Part shown: piece after piece, positions 7,358 through 15,800 of the stretch | Layout of the letters: the number at the start of each line of letters is the position of its first letter | Numbering within the stretch: the first letter of the stretch is position 1 | Source of the DNA: an uncultured Collinsella sp. | Lineage (GTDB): Bacteria > Actinomycetota > Coriobacteriia > Coriobacteriales > Coriobacteriaceae | NCBI GenBank assembly: GCA_900544115.1 | Contig: UQTW01000022.1 | Location: 1 to 40,843 of the forward strand | DNA length: 40,843 nt | Direction of reading: 5' to 3' | Notes under the pieces: model-generated | Told to the model about the DNA's origin: nothing | Database searches by the model: none | What the model saw: only the letters and a program-made list of their open reading frames with translations | Program-made: the position numbers and the translations under genes

Positions 7358-8965
7358 TTAGTGCCTAAAGTGGCGGGCGCCCGTGAAGACCATAGCAATA
7401 TTGTGCTCGTTGCAGGCCTGGATGCTCTCGTCGTCGCGCTTGGAGCCACCGGGCTGGATGATGCAGGTCACGCCGTGTGCGGCAAGCACGTCGACGTTGT
7501 CGCGGAACGGGAAGAACGCGTCACTTGCGCAGGCAAAGCCGCCCTTCTCCACGCCTTCGCGCTCGCAAAAGTCCTCGGCGCGTTCGCAGGCAAGCAGTGC
7601 GGAGTCAACGCGGTTGGGCTGACCAGGGCCCATGCCAATGCCGGCCTTGCCCTTGGAGACCAGGATGGCGTTGGACTTAACGCCCTTGCAGACCTTCCAG
7701 GCAAACTCGAGCTCGGCCATCTCAGCGTCGGTGGGCTTGCGATCGGTGGGGAACGTAAAGGTCGCGGGATCCTCGGTCACGTGGTCGACCTCCTGCACCA
7801 GCATGCCGCCGTCGATGGAGCGCAGCTCCACCTGGGCACCGTGGTCCACGCCGCCGGTAGCCAGCACGCGCAGGTTGGGGCGCTTGACCATGCGCTCGAG
7901 CGCCTCATCGGTGTAGCTCGGGGCGATGATGACCTCGACGAACTGCTTGTTCTGGTCGGCGAAGTGCTCAACCAGCTCAAAGGGAACCTCGCGGTTGCAG
8001 GCGATGATGCCGCCGAAGGCGCTCTTGGGATCGCAGGCGAAAGCGCGGTCGTAGGCGGCCGTGATGTCCTCGGCAACGGCGGAACCGCAGGGGTTCTGAT
8101 GCTTGAGGATCACGCAGGCCGGCTCGTCGAACTCGCGGACCAGGTTCCAAGCGGCGTCGGCATCCAGATAGTTGTTGTAGCTGAGCGGCTTGCCCTGGAT
8201 CTGCTCGGAGCCCACGAGCGGGAACTGCGAGCTCGCGGTGTTCTCGCAGCCCTCGGCAAAACGATAGACCGTGGCCTTCTGCTGTGGGTTCTCGCCATAG
8301 CGCAGGTCGTCGACCTTTTCCAGCGAAATCTCGAGCTTGGCAGAGGTGTCCGCCACGTCGCTTGCCTGGGCGGCAAGCCAACGGGAGATAGCCGTATCGT
8401 AGGCGGCGGTAGTCTGGTAGACCTTCACCTGCAGGCGACGACGGGTGGCAAGCGTGGTGCAGCCGCCGGTCTCGCGCATCTCGGCAAGGACAGCGTCGTA
8501 GTCGGCCGGGTCAGAGATGACGGTAACGCTCGCAGCGTTCTTAGCGGCGGAGCGCAGCATGGAGGGACCGCCAATGTCGATGTGCTCGATGGCATCCGCA
8601 AAGGTGACCTCGGGGTTGGCGACGGTCTTCTCGAACTCGTACAGGTTGACGACGACCAGGTCGATCAGCTTAATGCCGTGCTGGGCGGCCTCCTGCATGT
8701 GCTGCTCGGAATCGCGGCGGGCCAGCAGCGCGCCGTGAACCTTGGGGTGCAGGGTCTTAACGCGGCCGTCCATCATCTCGGGATAGCCCGTGAACTCCTC
8801 GATGGGGGTTACGGGAACGCCCGCGTCCTCGATGGCACGAGCCGTGCCGCCCGTAGAGATGATCTCGACGCCAAAGTCATCGACCAGCGTCCGTGCGAAA
8901 TCGACGACGCCCGTCTTATCGGTAACCGAGATCAACGCGCGCGCGATCTTCACATCAGATCCCAT
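7358..8965 (-). CDS. purH: Bifunctional AICAR formyltransferase / IMP cyclohydrolase
   Basis: Catalyses the last two steps of de novo IMP synthesis: formyl transfer from 10-formyl-THF to AICAR, then ring closure. The protein is 535 residues, close to the family norm. The N-terminal cyclohydrolase domain shows ALISVTDKTG, IISTGGTARAI, the EFTGYPEMMDGRVKTLHPKVHG signature and HIDIGGPSMLRSAAKN. The C-terminal transformylase domain shows LRYGENPQQKA, KHQNPCG, SAFGGIIACN and the terminal GARHFRH. AGGAGG precedes the ATG. It is monocistronic here, with its own terminator, and divergent from the acetyltransferase gene. No purine riboswitch was recognised in the 265-bp upstream region. Confidence 0.97.
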   Translation of the reverse strand: MGSDVKIARALISVTDKTGVVDFARTLVDDFGVEIISTGGTARAIEDAGVPVTPIEEFTGYPEMMDGRVKTLHPKVHGALLARRDSEQHMQEAAQHGIKLIDLVVVNLYEFEKTVANPEVTFADAIEHIDIGGPSMLRSAAKNAASVTVISDPADYDAVLAEMRETGGCTTLATRRRLQVKVYQTTAAYDTAISRWLAAQASDVADTSAKLEISLEKVDDLRYGENPQQKATVYRFAEGCENTASSQFPLVGSEQIQGKPLSYNNYLDADAAWNLVREFDEPACVILKHQNPCGSAVAEDITAAYDRAFACDPKSAFGGIIACNREVPFELVEHFADQNKQFVEVIIAPSYTDEALERMVKRPNLRVLATGGVDHGAQVELRSIDGGMLVQEVDHVTEDPATFTFPTDRKPTDAEMAELEFAWKVCKGVKSNAILVSKGKAGIGMGPGQPNRVDSALLACERAEDFCEREGVEKGGFACASDAFFPFRDNVDVLAAHGVTCIIQPGGSKRDDESIQACNEHNIAMVFTGARHFRH

Positions 8966-9230
8966 GCAGTCCTCCTGTCTGGTACGCCGCCGTGCTCTGT
9001 GAGTCGGTGATACGTCGATCTGCAGCGCTCGCGCAGCGGCATTGAAAATACTGATTCAATGTAGCGCATCGAGCGCATCGATGCACCCCGCAACGGGCGC
9101 ATGTGCAGAAAAAGTTTGCGCGCGGAGGGGATGGGCACGGTGAGTTCATGGAACACAGGGGCACCATAATTAGATGCCAATAGCGTGGTAGAACTGTGCT
9201 CGATATGCATCCGCAAAAGAAAGAGGCACC

Positions 9231-9872
9231 ATGGTCTCGCGGGTTCTCTACCGACCGTTTGATACCGAAGACTTCGACGCCATCGCGCTGATTCTGCAGC
9301 AGCTTTGGCATAACAATTCGGATAACGATGAGTACAACCGCCTTGAGGCCGCGTGCGACCTCGCCTATTGCCTTTCGTCATCGACGTTTTCGCAGGTTGC
9401 CGTAATCGACGGTCAGGCGCGTGGCATTTCGCTCGCGCGTGCGGGACAGAGCTCCGGCGCCACCGTTAAGGAACATTGGATGGATACCGAACGCGCGCTG
9501 CTATCGCAGATGCGTGAGCTGGAGCCCGATGTCTGCGCCGAGTATCTCTCGTTTGTGCGTGCAACCATCCGAATCAACAACCGCCTGCTCGAGAGCAGCC
9601 CGTTGCCGCACGACAACGAAGTCACGCTGCTCGCCGTCGATCCCGATGTCCACGGCCTGGGTGTAGGCTCAGTGTTGCTCGATGCCGCGGTCTCGTACCT
9701 GTCCTCGCGCGGGGCGACAAGGGCGCACCTGTACACCGACTCCAACTGCTCGTGGAAGTTCTACGAGTTGCACGGCTTTAAGCGCACGGCCACGCACCGC
9801 GCCAACCGCGAAGAGCGTCGTCACGACATGCCGCGCGAAAGCTTTCTCTACGAACTCGACCTAACAGCCTAG
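9231..9872 (+). CDS. GNAT-family N-acetyltransferase
   Basis: Soluble 213-residue protein of the GNAT fold. The acetyl-CoA binding motif A is LLAVDPDVHGLGVGSVLLDAA (about 138-158), with the pyrophosphate loop HGLGVG. Motif B is the FYELHGFKRT segment near the C-terminus, the usual place. The N-terminal half (RPFDTEDFDAIALILQQLW) is the typical substrate-side region. AAGAGG lies 6 bases before the ATG. The substrate cannot be read from sequence. The gene is monocistronic and followed by a repeat-rich gap. Confidence 0.88.
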   Translation: MVSRVLYRPFDTEDFDAIALILQQLWHNNSDNDEYNRLEAACDLAYCLSSSTFSQVAVIDGQARGISLARAGQSSGATVKEHWMDTERALLSQMRELEPDVCAEYLSFVRATIRINNRLLESSPLPHDNEVTLLAVDPDVHGLGVGSVLLDAAVSYLSSRGATRAHLYTDSNCSWKFYELHGFKRTATHRANREERRHDMPRESFLYELDLTA

Positions 9873-9887
9873 CCCAAGCAGCCACAC

Positions 9888-9918
9888 CTAGTCATTTAAG
9901 TCTGTCCCCAATGAGTAG
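9888..9918 (+). repeat. 31-bp REP-like repeat, copy A
   Basis: CTAGTCATTTAAG at the left and GTCCCCAATGAGTAG at the right, with self-complementary ends (one mismatch). It shares its 31-bp length and layout with copies at 12351 and 36659. Confidence 0.7.
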
Positions 9919-9942
9919 CCTTGGTGATCTGCAAATAGCCTT

Positions 9943-10168
9943 GGTCAAAATACATCAAATATGAGTACTGTTACCTTTTTAGTAGCAGCGATTCAGGGCA
10001 TTTTTGATGCTTATAGGCATGACGGCCAGCTGCACGAGCTGACGTAACTCCCCAAATGTTCAATAAAATGGGCTCCTAACGAGAAGTACTCTCATTAGGA
10101 GCCCATTATTATGTGCAAACATATGTGACCAACGCAGCAACAGTACTCATATTTGGCATTTTTTGTCC
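9943..10168. repeat. MITE-like segment bounded by 30-bp inverted repeats
   Basis: The left arm (9943-9972) and right arm (10139-10168) match at about 25 of 30 positions when one is reverse-complemented. A perfect 17-bp core, CAAATATGAGTACTGTT, is at 9956-9972 and 10139-10155. The interior holds the 10067-10107 hairpin and no open reading frame. The size and inverted ends suggest a miniature non-autonomous element, but no target-site duplication was recognised. Confidence 0.45.
10067..10107. terminator. Strong bidirectional hairpin (terminator-like)
   Basis: AATGGGCTCCTAAC and its complement TTAGGAGCCCATT form a 13-bp stem extended by GAGA/TCTC. AT-rich flanks lie on both sides (AATAAA to the left, TATTATG to the right). 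It could end transcripts of the DUF2207 gene on the minus strand and read-through from the acetyltransferase gene. Confidence 0.6.
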
Positions 10169-10283
10169 ACTGCCCCTTGCGCGAAGGTCCTCAGCGGAAA
10201 GTTTGACCCGTTTCGATGCACAAAAATGGGATGAATCTTCCCTGGCAACCGCCCAGAAAGATCCACCCCAAAGCAAGCGCTCG

Positions 10284-12230
10284 CTAGAACGTTCCGCCGC
10301 CGCCTCCGCCGACGCCGCCGCCTCCGCCGCCCGAGAAGCCGCCACCACCGCCGCCACTCGAGCTATCGGAGCTCGAAGCCAACTCGCGGATGGTCTCGTG
10401 ATACACATCGTTGAACGAATCGAGCGGAGACTCGTTGCCGTAGTGATGGTAATACCACCAGTAGCAGGGGTAGTTGTCGTAGAAATCGTCGCTGTTGCGC
10501 AGGTCCGCAGGCACGGCCTCGGCCAGCTGTCGCAGCACTTCTTTCGAAACGCCTAGGGCAACGCCCATCACCAGCAGCTTGTTCCACAGCACCAGATCGC
10601 CCGGGACGGCTTCCTTTAGGCGTGTGAAATCCTCGAGCCAATGCTTGAGCGCCTTGCAGCGAGCCGCCACCTCGGCGCCCTCCGGCGTGTAACGGCGGAA
10701 GGTGCAGCTCAGGACAAAGCCCACGATCGTGACGGGGATCGAAATCATAGCGGCACCGACGTTGGCGTCCGCAAAGTCGGTATAGAACAGAGAGCCCAAA
10801 ATGCCAAAGACAATGATGATGCCGAGAACCAGGCCGGCCACCATCGCGATAGTGCCATCCGATGCGATAAACTCGCGCTCCTCCAGCTTGCCCTTAACCG
10901 TGCTCTGATAGTCCTCGAGCTTGTCGCCAACAGATTCAGTACGCTCGCTGGCATACTCCTCCAGCTCGCTAAACGTGCGCGAACGGACGCCGTCTTTATC
11001 GGGCTTAACGCCAGCGAAGAAGACCTTGAGCACGTCGCGATCGATGCCGTCCTTCTTGGCAGCCTTCCAGGCCTCGTCGGTCACTGTGATGCGATACGTC
11101 TGCTCCTCTTTTTCGCGACGGAGCAGACCCTTCTTCTTGGTCTCGGTCGCTTCTTCCAGCTTGATCACACGGTCGTCAGTGAGCTTCATGAGCGTGGCGA
11201 TATATGCCTGATCGGGCACGTCGTTCCAGCTCATAAGAGTTGCAAGCACCGCGGGATGATCGGCGGAGGGCACATCGCGGAAGTACTCGTCCTGGAAGAG
11301 CGGCTTGGGCTTGGGCCTGCGCAGCTTGAGCATCACGATTACACCGGTATAGGCAACCGCCACAACAACACACACCACGGCAATCGCGCTGGCAACCGCA
11401 CGCGCGTGCTCACGGCGGGCGTTAGCTTCGTCGGCCCATTCCTTCTCTTCGCTCAGGATCGTCGACATGCGCTCTTCGCCCGAAGCGGCAAGCTGCGGCA
11501 CCCAGTCGCTAGGGAAGGCGATGCGTGCCTCGGCGAATTCGCCCTGGTGCACGCAGGGAATGGTATAGGTGACCATGGGCTCGTCCTCATCGAGCGACAC
11601 GTCGCCCGTCAGCGGACCATGGCCCCATGCGCGGAAGTTATCGCCCTTGACGGCCACCGTCCCGGCAGCGGCATTCGCGAAGCACACTTCCATCTCGACG
11701 TCATCGGAATCCGCAGACCAGCCGTCACCCACGAACTTCCAGTAGAGCTCGGCGGTATCGGCCCAGTTCATAACCGCACCGGTCATGGTGTAGCTCACGT
11801 AGTAGATTGCGCTGTCGCCGCTCTCGTGAGGGCTGAACACCTTAATCCTTACGCCGTCACCGGTCTGCTCGACCGTGTAGACGCCAGAGTCGCCCTTGTT
11901 CGCGCTATCGACTTTGTTAAACGCGGTGTCCTCTTCCTCGACACTCAGCACGTCGACGCCCGCCGTGCCGCCCTGCTGGTTGGTGCCCGTATTGATCTCC
12001 CAAAACACGCCGTTGATGTCGTCGTCGAAATCGAACTGGCGTCCCTCGACAACGGTCAGCGATCCATCGGCCTCAACCGTGGCGCCGATGTAGGTTTGGC
12101 TCATGGAGTAGCCGTCGGCGTGTGCGGCGGCAGGCAGCAGCAACAACGCAAGCGCGACGAGTGCGCAGACGGAAGCGAATCGCGCGAATAGGCGGCGCTG
12201 CCGACAGGTCTTGGCAACGGGGGCGTTCAT
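10284..12230 (-). CDS. DUF2207 family membrane protein, Gly-rich C-terminus
   Basis: Exported, membrane-anchored protein of 648 residues. A signal sequence (LVALALLLLPAAAHADG) is followed by a large extracytoplasmic domain (about 40-270) with the DUF2207 pattern of N-terminal strands (VEADGSLTVVEGRQFDFDDD, GVFWEIN). A membrane segment lies near 290-310 (AVASAIAVVCVVVAVAYTGV), then a cytoplasmic segment and two more membrane segments (AGLVLGIIIVFGILGSLFY and SIPVTIVGFVLSC). The C-terminus is a run of glycines with Ser and Phe (SSSGGGGGGFSGGGG), characteristic of the family. The ATG at 12230 has AAAGGA upstream and starts directly before the signal peptide. The function of the family is unknown. 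Confidence 0.85.
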   Translation of the reverse strand: MNAPVAKTCRQRRLFARFASVCALVALALLLLPAAAHADGYSMSQTYIGATVEADGSLTVVEGRQFDFDDDINGVFWEINTGTNQQGGTAGVDVLSVEEEDTAFNKVDSANKGDSGVYTVEQTGDGVRIKVFSPHESGDSAIYYVSYTMTGAVMNWADTAELYWKFVGDGWSADSDDVEMEVCFANAAAGTVAVKGDNFRAWGHGPLTGDVSLDEDEPMVTYTIPCVHQGEFAEARIAFPSDWVPQLAASGEERMSTILSEEKEWADEANARREHARAVASAIAVVCVVVAVAYTGVIVMLKLRRPKPKPLFQDEYFRDVPSADHPAVLATLMSWNDVPDQAYIATLMKLTDDRVIKLEEATETKKKGLLRREKEEQTYRITVTDEAWKAAKKDGIDRDVLKVFFAGVKPDKDGVRSRTFSELEEYASERTESVGDKLEDYQSTVKGKLEEREFIASDGTIAMVAGLVLGIIIVFGILGSLFYTDFADANVGAAMISIPVTIVGFVLSCTFRRYTPEGAEVAARCKALKHWLEDFTRLKEAVPGDLVLWNKLLVMGVALGVSKEVLRQLAEAVPADLRNSDDFYDNYPCYWWYYHHYGNESPLDSFNDVYHETIRELASSSDSSSGGGGGGFSGGGGGGVGGGGGGTF

Positions 12231-12350
12231 AGGCACATCCTTTGTCTGTGATACCAACAGCGTCATTGTCCCACGTTTACGGGCGCACATGACGAATATC
12301 TAGGCGACCGGAGCGCCAAATGGGACAAAAGTCACGCCCGCCGCCAGCAG

Positions 12351-12381
12351 CTAGTCATTGGGGACGTTCTTAAATGACTAG
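12351..12381 (-). repeat. 31-bp REP-like repeat, copy B, with an extra half unit
   Basis: Reverse orientation relative to copies A and C: CTAGTCATTGGGGACGTTC followed by TTAAATGACTAG. Directly to the right is GCCGTTAGGGACA, which on the other strand reads as a second GTCCC(T)AA(C)GGCTAG half unit in direct order. The copy is therefore about one and a half repeats long. Confidence 0.7.
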
Positions 12382-12573
12382 CCGTTAGGGACACTCTTTG
12401 GCATGGCATGCGCCAACGATAGATACCATTTCACAGCTCCGTCACAGGTGTAGTGGCTTTGTGTTGCTGCGACGCGCTCTGATTGAGCCCGCGGGCAAGG
12501 GGCATAAAACAGTTGAGCGAAAACGGTTTGCCCCTTTGCCGTTCGCTCGAGGATCATGTCCCCCTTTTCCGCG

Positions 12574-12609
12574 GAAACCCCGGCAGTTGCGAAGAGCTGC
12601 CGGGGTTTC
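12574..12609. terminator. GC-rich hairpin, terminator-like but lacking a good U-tract
   Basis: GAAACCCCGGCAG (12574-12586) pairs perfectly with CTGCCGGGGTTTC (12597-12609) around a 10-base loop. The TTTC tail on the plus strand is short, so termination is uncertain. Confidence 0.5.
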
Positions 12610-12732
12610 TGTCGTCTGAGGTGCCGAGTTGATGAACAAGAATCAAAGCACCGAGTCTGCGACCCACCATACGCAATGCGGGGCCTCGACAACTTGCGGA
12701 CCACAGTGACGCCTCCCCATCGCGCCCCGCGC

Positions 12733-12738
12733 TATACT
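12733..12738 (+). promoter_or_regulatory. Candidate -10 box for a leaderless gluQRS transcript
   Basis: TATACT ends 7 bases before the gluQRS ATG, and no Shine-Dalgarno sequence lies between. Transcription would therefore start at or next to the start codon. No convincing -35 box was seen, so the call is tentative. Confidence 0.4.
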
Positions 12739-12745
12739 CGTCCGC

Positions 12746-13756
12746 ATGGATATCAAAACACGCAACATAGCAACGCCCGCCGCGAACGCGCCAACGACGC
12801 CGTCCGCCTCCGCTCCCGCGCCCGTTGTGGGCCGCTTTGCCCCGTCGCCCTCGGGCCGCATGCACTTGGGCAACGTGTTCAGCTGCCTGTGTGCGTGGCT
12901 TTCGGCCCGCAGCCAGGGCGGCAGCATCGTGTTGCGCATCGAGGACCTGGACGATCGCTGCAAGCGCCCCGAGCTTGCCGCCCAACTGATTGACGACCTG
13001 GCATGGCTAGGGCTCGAGTGGGACGAAGGCCCCTACTACCAGCACGATCGCCTGGACTTGTACGAGGACGCCCTGCACCAGCTGCAAGACGCCGGCCTCA
13101 CCTACCCCTGCTTTTGCACGCGCGCCGAGCTCCACGCCGCGAGCGCACCGCACGCCAGCGACGGCACGCCCATCTATCGCGGCGCCTGCCGAGGCCTTTC
13201 TGCCGAGGAGGTTGCCCGCCGCAGCATCCTGCGCGCTCCGGCCACGCGCCTGCGCGTGCCCGCCGTCGACGACCTCGCAGACGATGTGGTCGAATTTGTG
13301 GACCGCACGTATGGTGCCCAATGCGAGGCGCTCGCCACCGAATGCGGCGACTTTTTGGTGCGCCGCAGCGACGGCGTGTTTGCCTATCAGCTAGCCGTGG
13401 TGGTCGATGACGCCGCCATGGGCGTCACCGAGGTCGTGCGCGGATGCGACCTGCTGGGCTCCACGCCGCGCCAAATCTACCTGCAGCATCTGCTGGGACT
13501 TCCCACGCCGCACTACGCGCACATTCCGCTGCTCATGTCGCCGGACGGCCGCCGCCTTTCCAAGCGCGACCGCGATCTGGACCTGGGCGAACTACGCGCC
13601 CGGTTTGGCACGCCCGAGGCACTGCTGGGCTGGCTCGCCGGGCAAACGGGCATCGCGCCGGACACCACGCCGCGTACCGCCGAGCAGTTGGTCGAGCACT
13701 TTGGCTGGGATGTCATCCGCGCGCACCGGGAGAACATCACTGTAACGGTCGAGTAG
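12746..13756 (+). CDS. gluQRS: Glutamyl-Q tRNA(Asp) synthetase
   Basis: Glutamyl-tRNA synthetase paralogue lacking the anticodon-binding domain. In known members it attaches glutamate to queuosine in the wobble position of tRNA-Asp. The protein is 336 residues, slightly longer than E. coli YadB because of an Ala/Pro-rich leader of about 28 residues. The HIGH-type motif is in GRFAPSPSGRMHLGN, the KMSKS-type loop is RLSKRDRDLDL, and the zinc site is CFCTRAELHAA followed by YRGACRG. The ATG is not preceded by a Shine-Dalgarno sequence but lies 7 bases from a -10-like box, which suggests leaderless expression. It converges on the interrupted phosphoesterase gene. An in-frame start nearer GRFAPSPSG cannot be excluded. 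Confidence 0.9.
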   Translation: MDIKTRNIATPAANAPTTPSASAPAPVVGRFAPSPSGRMHLGNVFSCLCAWLSARSQGGSIVLRIEDLDDRCKRPELAAQLIDDLAWLGLEWDEGPYYQHDRLDLYEDALHQLQDAGLTYPCFCTRAELHAASAPHASDGTPIYRGACRGLSAEEVARRSILRAPATRLRVPAVDDLADDVVEFVDRTYGAQCEALATECGDFLVRRSDGVFAYQLAVVVDDAAMGVTEVVRGCDLLGSTPRQIYLQHLLGLPTPHYAHIPLLMSPDGRRLSKRDRDLDLGELRARFGTPEALLGWLAGQTGIAPDTTPRTAEQLVEHFGWDVIRAHRENITVTVE

Positions 13757-13771
13757 CCAGCCACCGCGCCT

Positions 13772-14497
13772 CTACGCAACATCCCAGGGCTGGAGTTCGT
13801 CACCCAGGCGAACGATGCAGTCGTAGAGCACGGTGTGGCGTTCGGCCGGGTTGGCATCCCGATGGAAATGCCCGTAGTACCAGCGTTTGTAATCCAAGTG
13901 GTCTTCCAGCTCATCGAAAAATGCCGTGAGCTGATCAACGGCGGGGTAATTCCAGCCGGGTGCCGGATAAAGCGTGGGCGAAAGCATGCGCGTAGAGCAG
14001 GTGTGGGTGATCACGTAGTCGACCTTCCAGCCCACGCTGTCGAGCTTTGCCCGCGCCTCCTCAAAGTTGCGCTCGTCCGGCAGCTCCTGCGGCCACCAGC
14101 TGGAATACGGAATGCGGTATTCCTTGTCCACGCTCGTGGCGCCACCCATGGTAAAGATCATTGAGCCGTCGAGTTCAAAAACCTCGCCGCGCGTCAGGCG
14201 CCGTATGGGAGAGGTGTCCGACAGGCGCTGCGTCAGCCCGCCGTGCCACAGCTCCATGGGACGCTCCGCTCAGTGATCGAAACGCTCGTGGTTGCCGTCG
14301 ACGAACAGCGCGGTATAGGGACGCGATTCCAGCCAGGCGATATCGGCACATTCCTCGGCAGAGAAATCCCACGGAAAGCCAAAGTCGCCCGCGACAATCA
14401 GATAGTCGTCGCTCGTCAGGCTATCCCCAAGGTCCCAATCGCGCAGCTTTTGCATGTCGAGGCCGCCATGAATATCACCCGTCACATAGACCGTCAT
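13772..14497 (-). pseudogene. Metallophosphoesterase interrupted by an in-frame TGA
   Basis: Two open stretches in the same frame, 14270-14497 and 13772-14269, make one calcineurin-like phosphoesterase of about 241 codons broken only by TGA at 14270-14272. The first part has the metal-binding blocks TGDIHGG, AGDFGFPW and GNHE. The second part has THTCSTRML and YYGHFHRD, the final two metal-binding His blocks. The stop falls directly after GNHERFDH, where a Trp codon (TGG) would be a one-base change away. The start overlaps the upstream phosphoesterase gene by the ATGA junction. It is most likely a recent nonsense mutation, or a sequencing error. Internal restart at ATG 14257 would lack the nucleophile-side motifs. 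Confidence 0.8.
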
Positions 14498-15132
14498 CGG
14501 ATTACCACTTCCCTCTTATAGGCTTCGAGGTCGTGCTCGACCTGCTCGTCGCCCGTGGCGTTGACCCACCACGGCCATTTAACGTAACATACCGGCTCGT
14601 TTACCTGCGCAAACCATAACTTGAGCTCATCCAGACTTACCGGGGCGTAGCTGTTTGCGTCCACGCCCACGTCATAGCGCAGCAGCCCCTGTCTGAGGTT
14701 GAACTTGTTGTACGCGCCGCCGCAACTGTGGATATGCCCGTGCAAATGCCAGCCGCCGTGCGACATGCCCTGCCAGTCGGCCATGGGATAGTGGCTCAGC
14801 ACGATTTTCTGCCGATCGATCTTGAGCACGCAAATGGGCGGCTCGACGATAAAAGCATCCGCTACCGCAGACTGCGTCCAGTCTTTGTCGTGGTTGCCGG
14901 GCAGTAGATGGACGCGCTTACATGCAATGCCTTTGCGCAGCTCGTAGGCATCTTGGACCGTCATCTTAAAGCTAAAGTCGCCCAAGATGTAGAGCTCGTC
15001 ATCCGCAGCGACCTTGCTGTTAATGTTAGCGACCATGACGTCGTTCATCTGCGCAACAGTCGACCAAGGCCTATCGCTAAGCCGTAGCATGTTCTCGTGT
15101 CCAAAGTGGGTATCGCTGGTAAACCAGATCAC
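14494..15132 (-). CDS. Metallophosphoesterase (calcineurin-like)
   Basis: Soluble 212-residue phosphoesterase with the ordered metal-ligand blocks SDTHFGHENM, LGDFSF, LLPGNHDKDW, LSHYP and LHGHIHSCGG. These are typical of the small bacterial/phage phosphoesterases that act on nucleotides or phosphodiesters; the substrate is unknown. I prefer the GTG at 15132 because AGGAGG lies 5 bases upstream and the conserved strand VIWFTSDTHFG begins there. The ATG 30 bases earlier has its AGGA touching the start codon. It is translationally coupled by an ATGA overlap to the interrupted phosphoesterase, which suggests the two once formed a pair. Confidence 0.88.
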   Translation of the reverse strand: MIWFTSDTHFGHENMLRLSDRPWSTVAQMNDVMVANINSKVAADDELYILGDFSFKMTVQDAYELRKGIACKRVHLLPGNHDKDWTQSAVADAFIVEPPICVLKIDRQKIVLSHYPMADWQGMSHGGWHLHGHIHSCGGAYNKFNLRQGLLRYDVGVDANSYAPVSLDELKLWFAQVNEPVCYVKWPWWVNATGDEQVEHDLEAYKREVVIR

Positions 15133-15172
15133 GGGGACCTCCTGTTGCTGCGGGGTATCCATTCCTTAGGAC

Positions 15173-15412
15173 TTACTCTTCGTTCTTCCATCCAAACGGA
15201 TCGAGCACCCAAAAAACCAGGTCGAGCACGCCACCGGTCATCATGGCACCGGCAAGGGCCATGCAAACGTGCAGAGAGCTGGCACTTCGGAGCACGTCGA
15301 ACGGCCCCAGAACAGCCAGCAGCGCGACCGCTGCGCCGGCGAGGCACAACGCGAGGCACGGTCCGGCGTCCTTGACGCGCTTCTTTGCGAGATGCTTGGT
15401 GTTGTCACTCAT
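15173..15412 (-). CDS. Small membrane protein, 79 aa
   Basis: A short protein with two hydrophobic segments (LALCLAGAAVALLAVLGPF and a stretch around VCMALAGAMMTGGVLDLVFW), a basic N-terminus (KHLAKKRVKDAG) and a charged C-terminus (GWKNEE). A two-pass inner-membrane topology is likely. AAGGAG lies 11 bases before the ATG. It is followed 40 bp later by the phosphoesterase pair on the same strand and may be co-transcribed with them. I do not recognise a family. Confidence 0.6.
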   Translation of the reverse strand: MSDNTKHLAKKRVKDAGPCLALCLAGAAVALLAVLGPFDVLRSASSLHVCMALAGAMMTGGVLDLVFWVLDPFGWKNEE

Positions 15413-15800
15413 TACTATCGAGCTCCTTAGAGGGTCGTTGTTCAAACACATGCCGCCGCGGCAGAATAGGACGGCAGGTTAAGTGTCACACGTCGTGCGG
15501 ACACAAAATACCGATCACCACCGCTTACCTACCGTTCACGTAGAAGGGACCCGATTTATATGCCCACAGATCTTGATCTCTTCCTCGGTCAGTGAGATCC
15601 TTCGATCAAGCTTCCTGGATAGGGGCTGGAAGATGAGACGGATGTCTCTAGGCACAACACCATAACGCCCGATCACCGTTATGGCTTTCGTCTAGAGCTG
15701 GGAGACCAGCTTTTTTTGTTAGCGATGCTCCCTTTCAATCTCCGGCACTCCAAGAGCGCAGGCCTGTTGTTTTGACTACTTTAGACGAAAGGGTTTCGCC
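15413..15800. other. Left edge of the defence island: structured DNA and a possible gene remnant
   Basis: No full gene. A short minus-strand reading frame (15536-15676, GTG start, 46 codons, ending LTEEEIKICGHINRVPST) may be the tail of a decayed gene. On the plus strand the same DNA can form nested hairpins (CTTGATC/GATCAAG and GATCTC/GAGATC near 15573-15610, CCATAACG/CGTTATGG at about 15660-15684) and then a clean terminator, which would also fit a small RNA. The AIPR-like gene starts right after it. Confidence 0.4.
15696..15717 (+). terminator. Intrinsic terminator ahead of the AIPR-like gene
   Basis: AGCTGG, loop GAGA, CCAGCT, then TTTTTT: a compact perfect hairpin with a U-tract. It ends plus-strand transcription 80 bp before the island gene and so insulates it or closes a small RNA. 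Confidence 0.8.

Larger units (their letters stand above)
9873..10283. other. Repeat-rich intergenic region without a gene
   Basis: Between the acetyltransferase gene and the end of the DUF2207 gene. It contains one copy of the 31-bp REP-like repeat, a direct repeat AGCCTTGGT (9917 and 9937), an inverted-repeat-bounded 226-bp segment, and a strong hairpin inside that segment. No coding sequence is supported. Confidence 0.7.
12231..12745. other. Intergenic region with repeat copy and two hairpins, no gene
   Basis: Divergent gap between the DUF2207 gene and gluQRS. It holds the 31-bp repeat copy B at 12351. A hairpin between GGCAAGGGGCA (about 12493) and TGCCCCTTTGCC (about 12530) is next. A 13-bp perfect hairpin lies at 12574-12609. 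The hairpins might belong to a small RNA, but I matched no known RNA family. Confidence 0.55.

Noticed and set aside
6644..9010. Long open frame on the plus strand opposite purH and the hypothetical gene
   Set aside because: High-GC codon bias on the true strand leaves antisense frames open. The translation has no domain and the minus-strand purH is certain.
8966..9230. Purine riboswitch upstream of purH
   Set aside because: No conserved three-way-junction core or paired loops of the purine riboswitch seen; only a small TTGAA/TTCAA dyad.
12430..12620. A known structural RNA such as 4.5S RNA or a tRNA in the gap before gluQRS
   Set aside because: Hairpins are present, but no GGAA-tetraloop SRP motif, T-arm or anticodon arm could be identified.
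14270..14272. Selenocysteine codon in the phosphoesterase
   Set aside because: The TGA is not at a catalytic position, no downstream hairpin typical of SECIS was recognised, and TGA is a normal stop elsewhere in the window (hisI).
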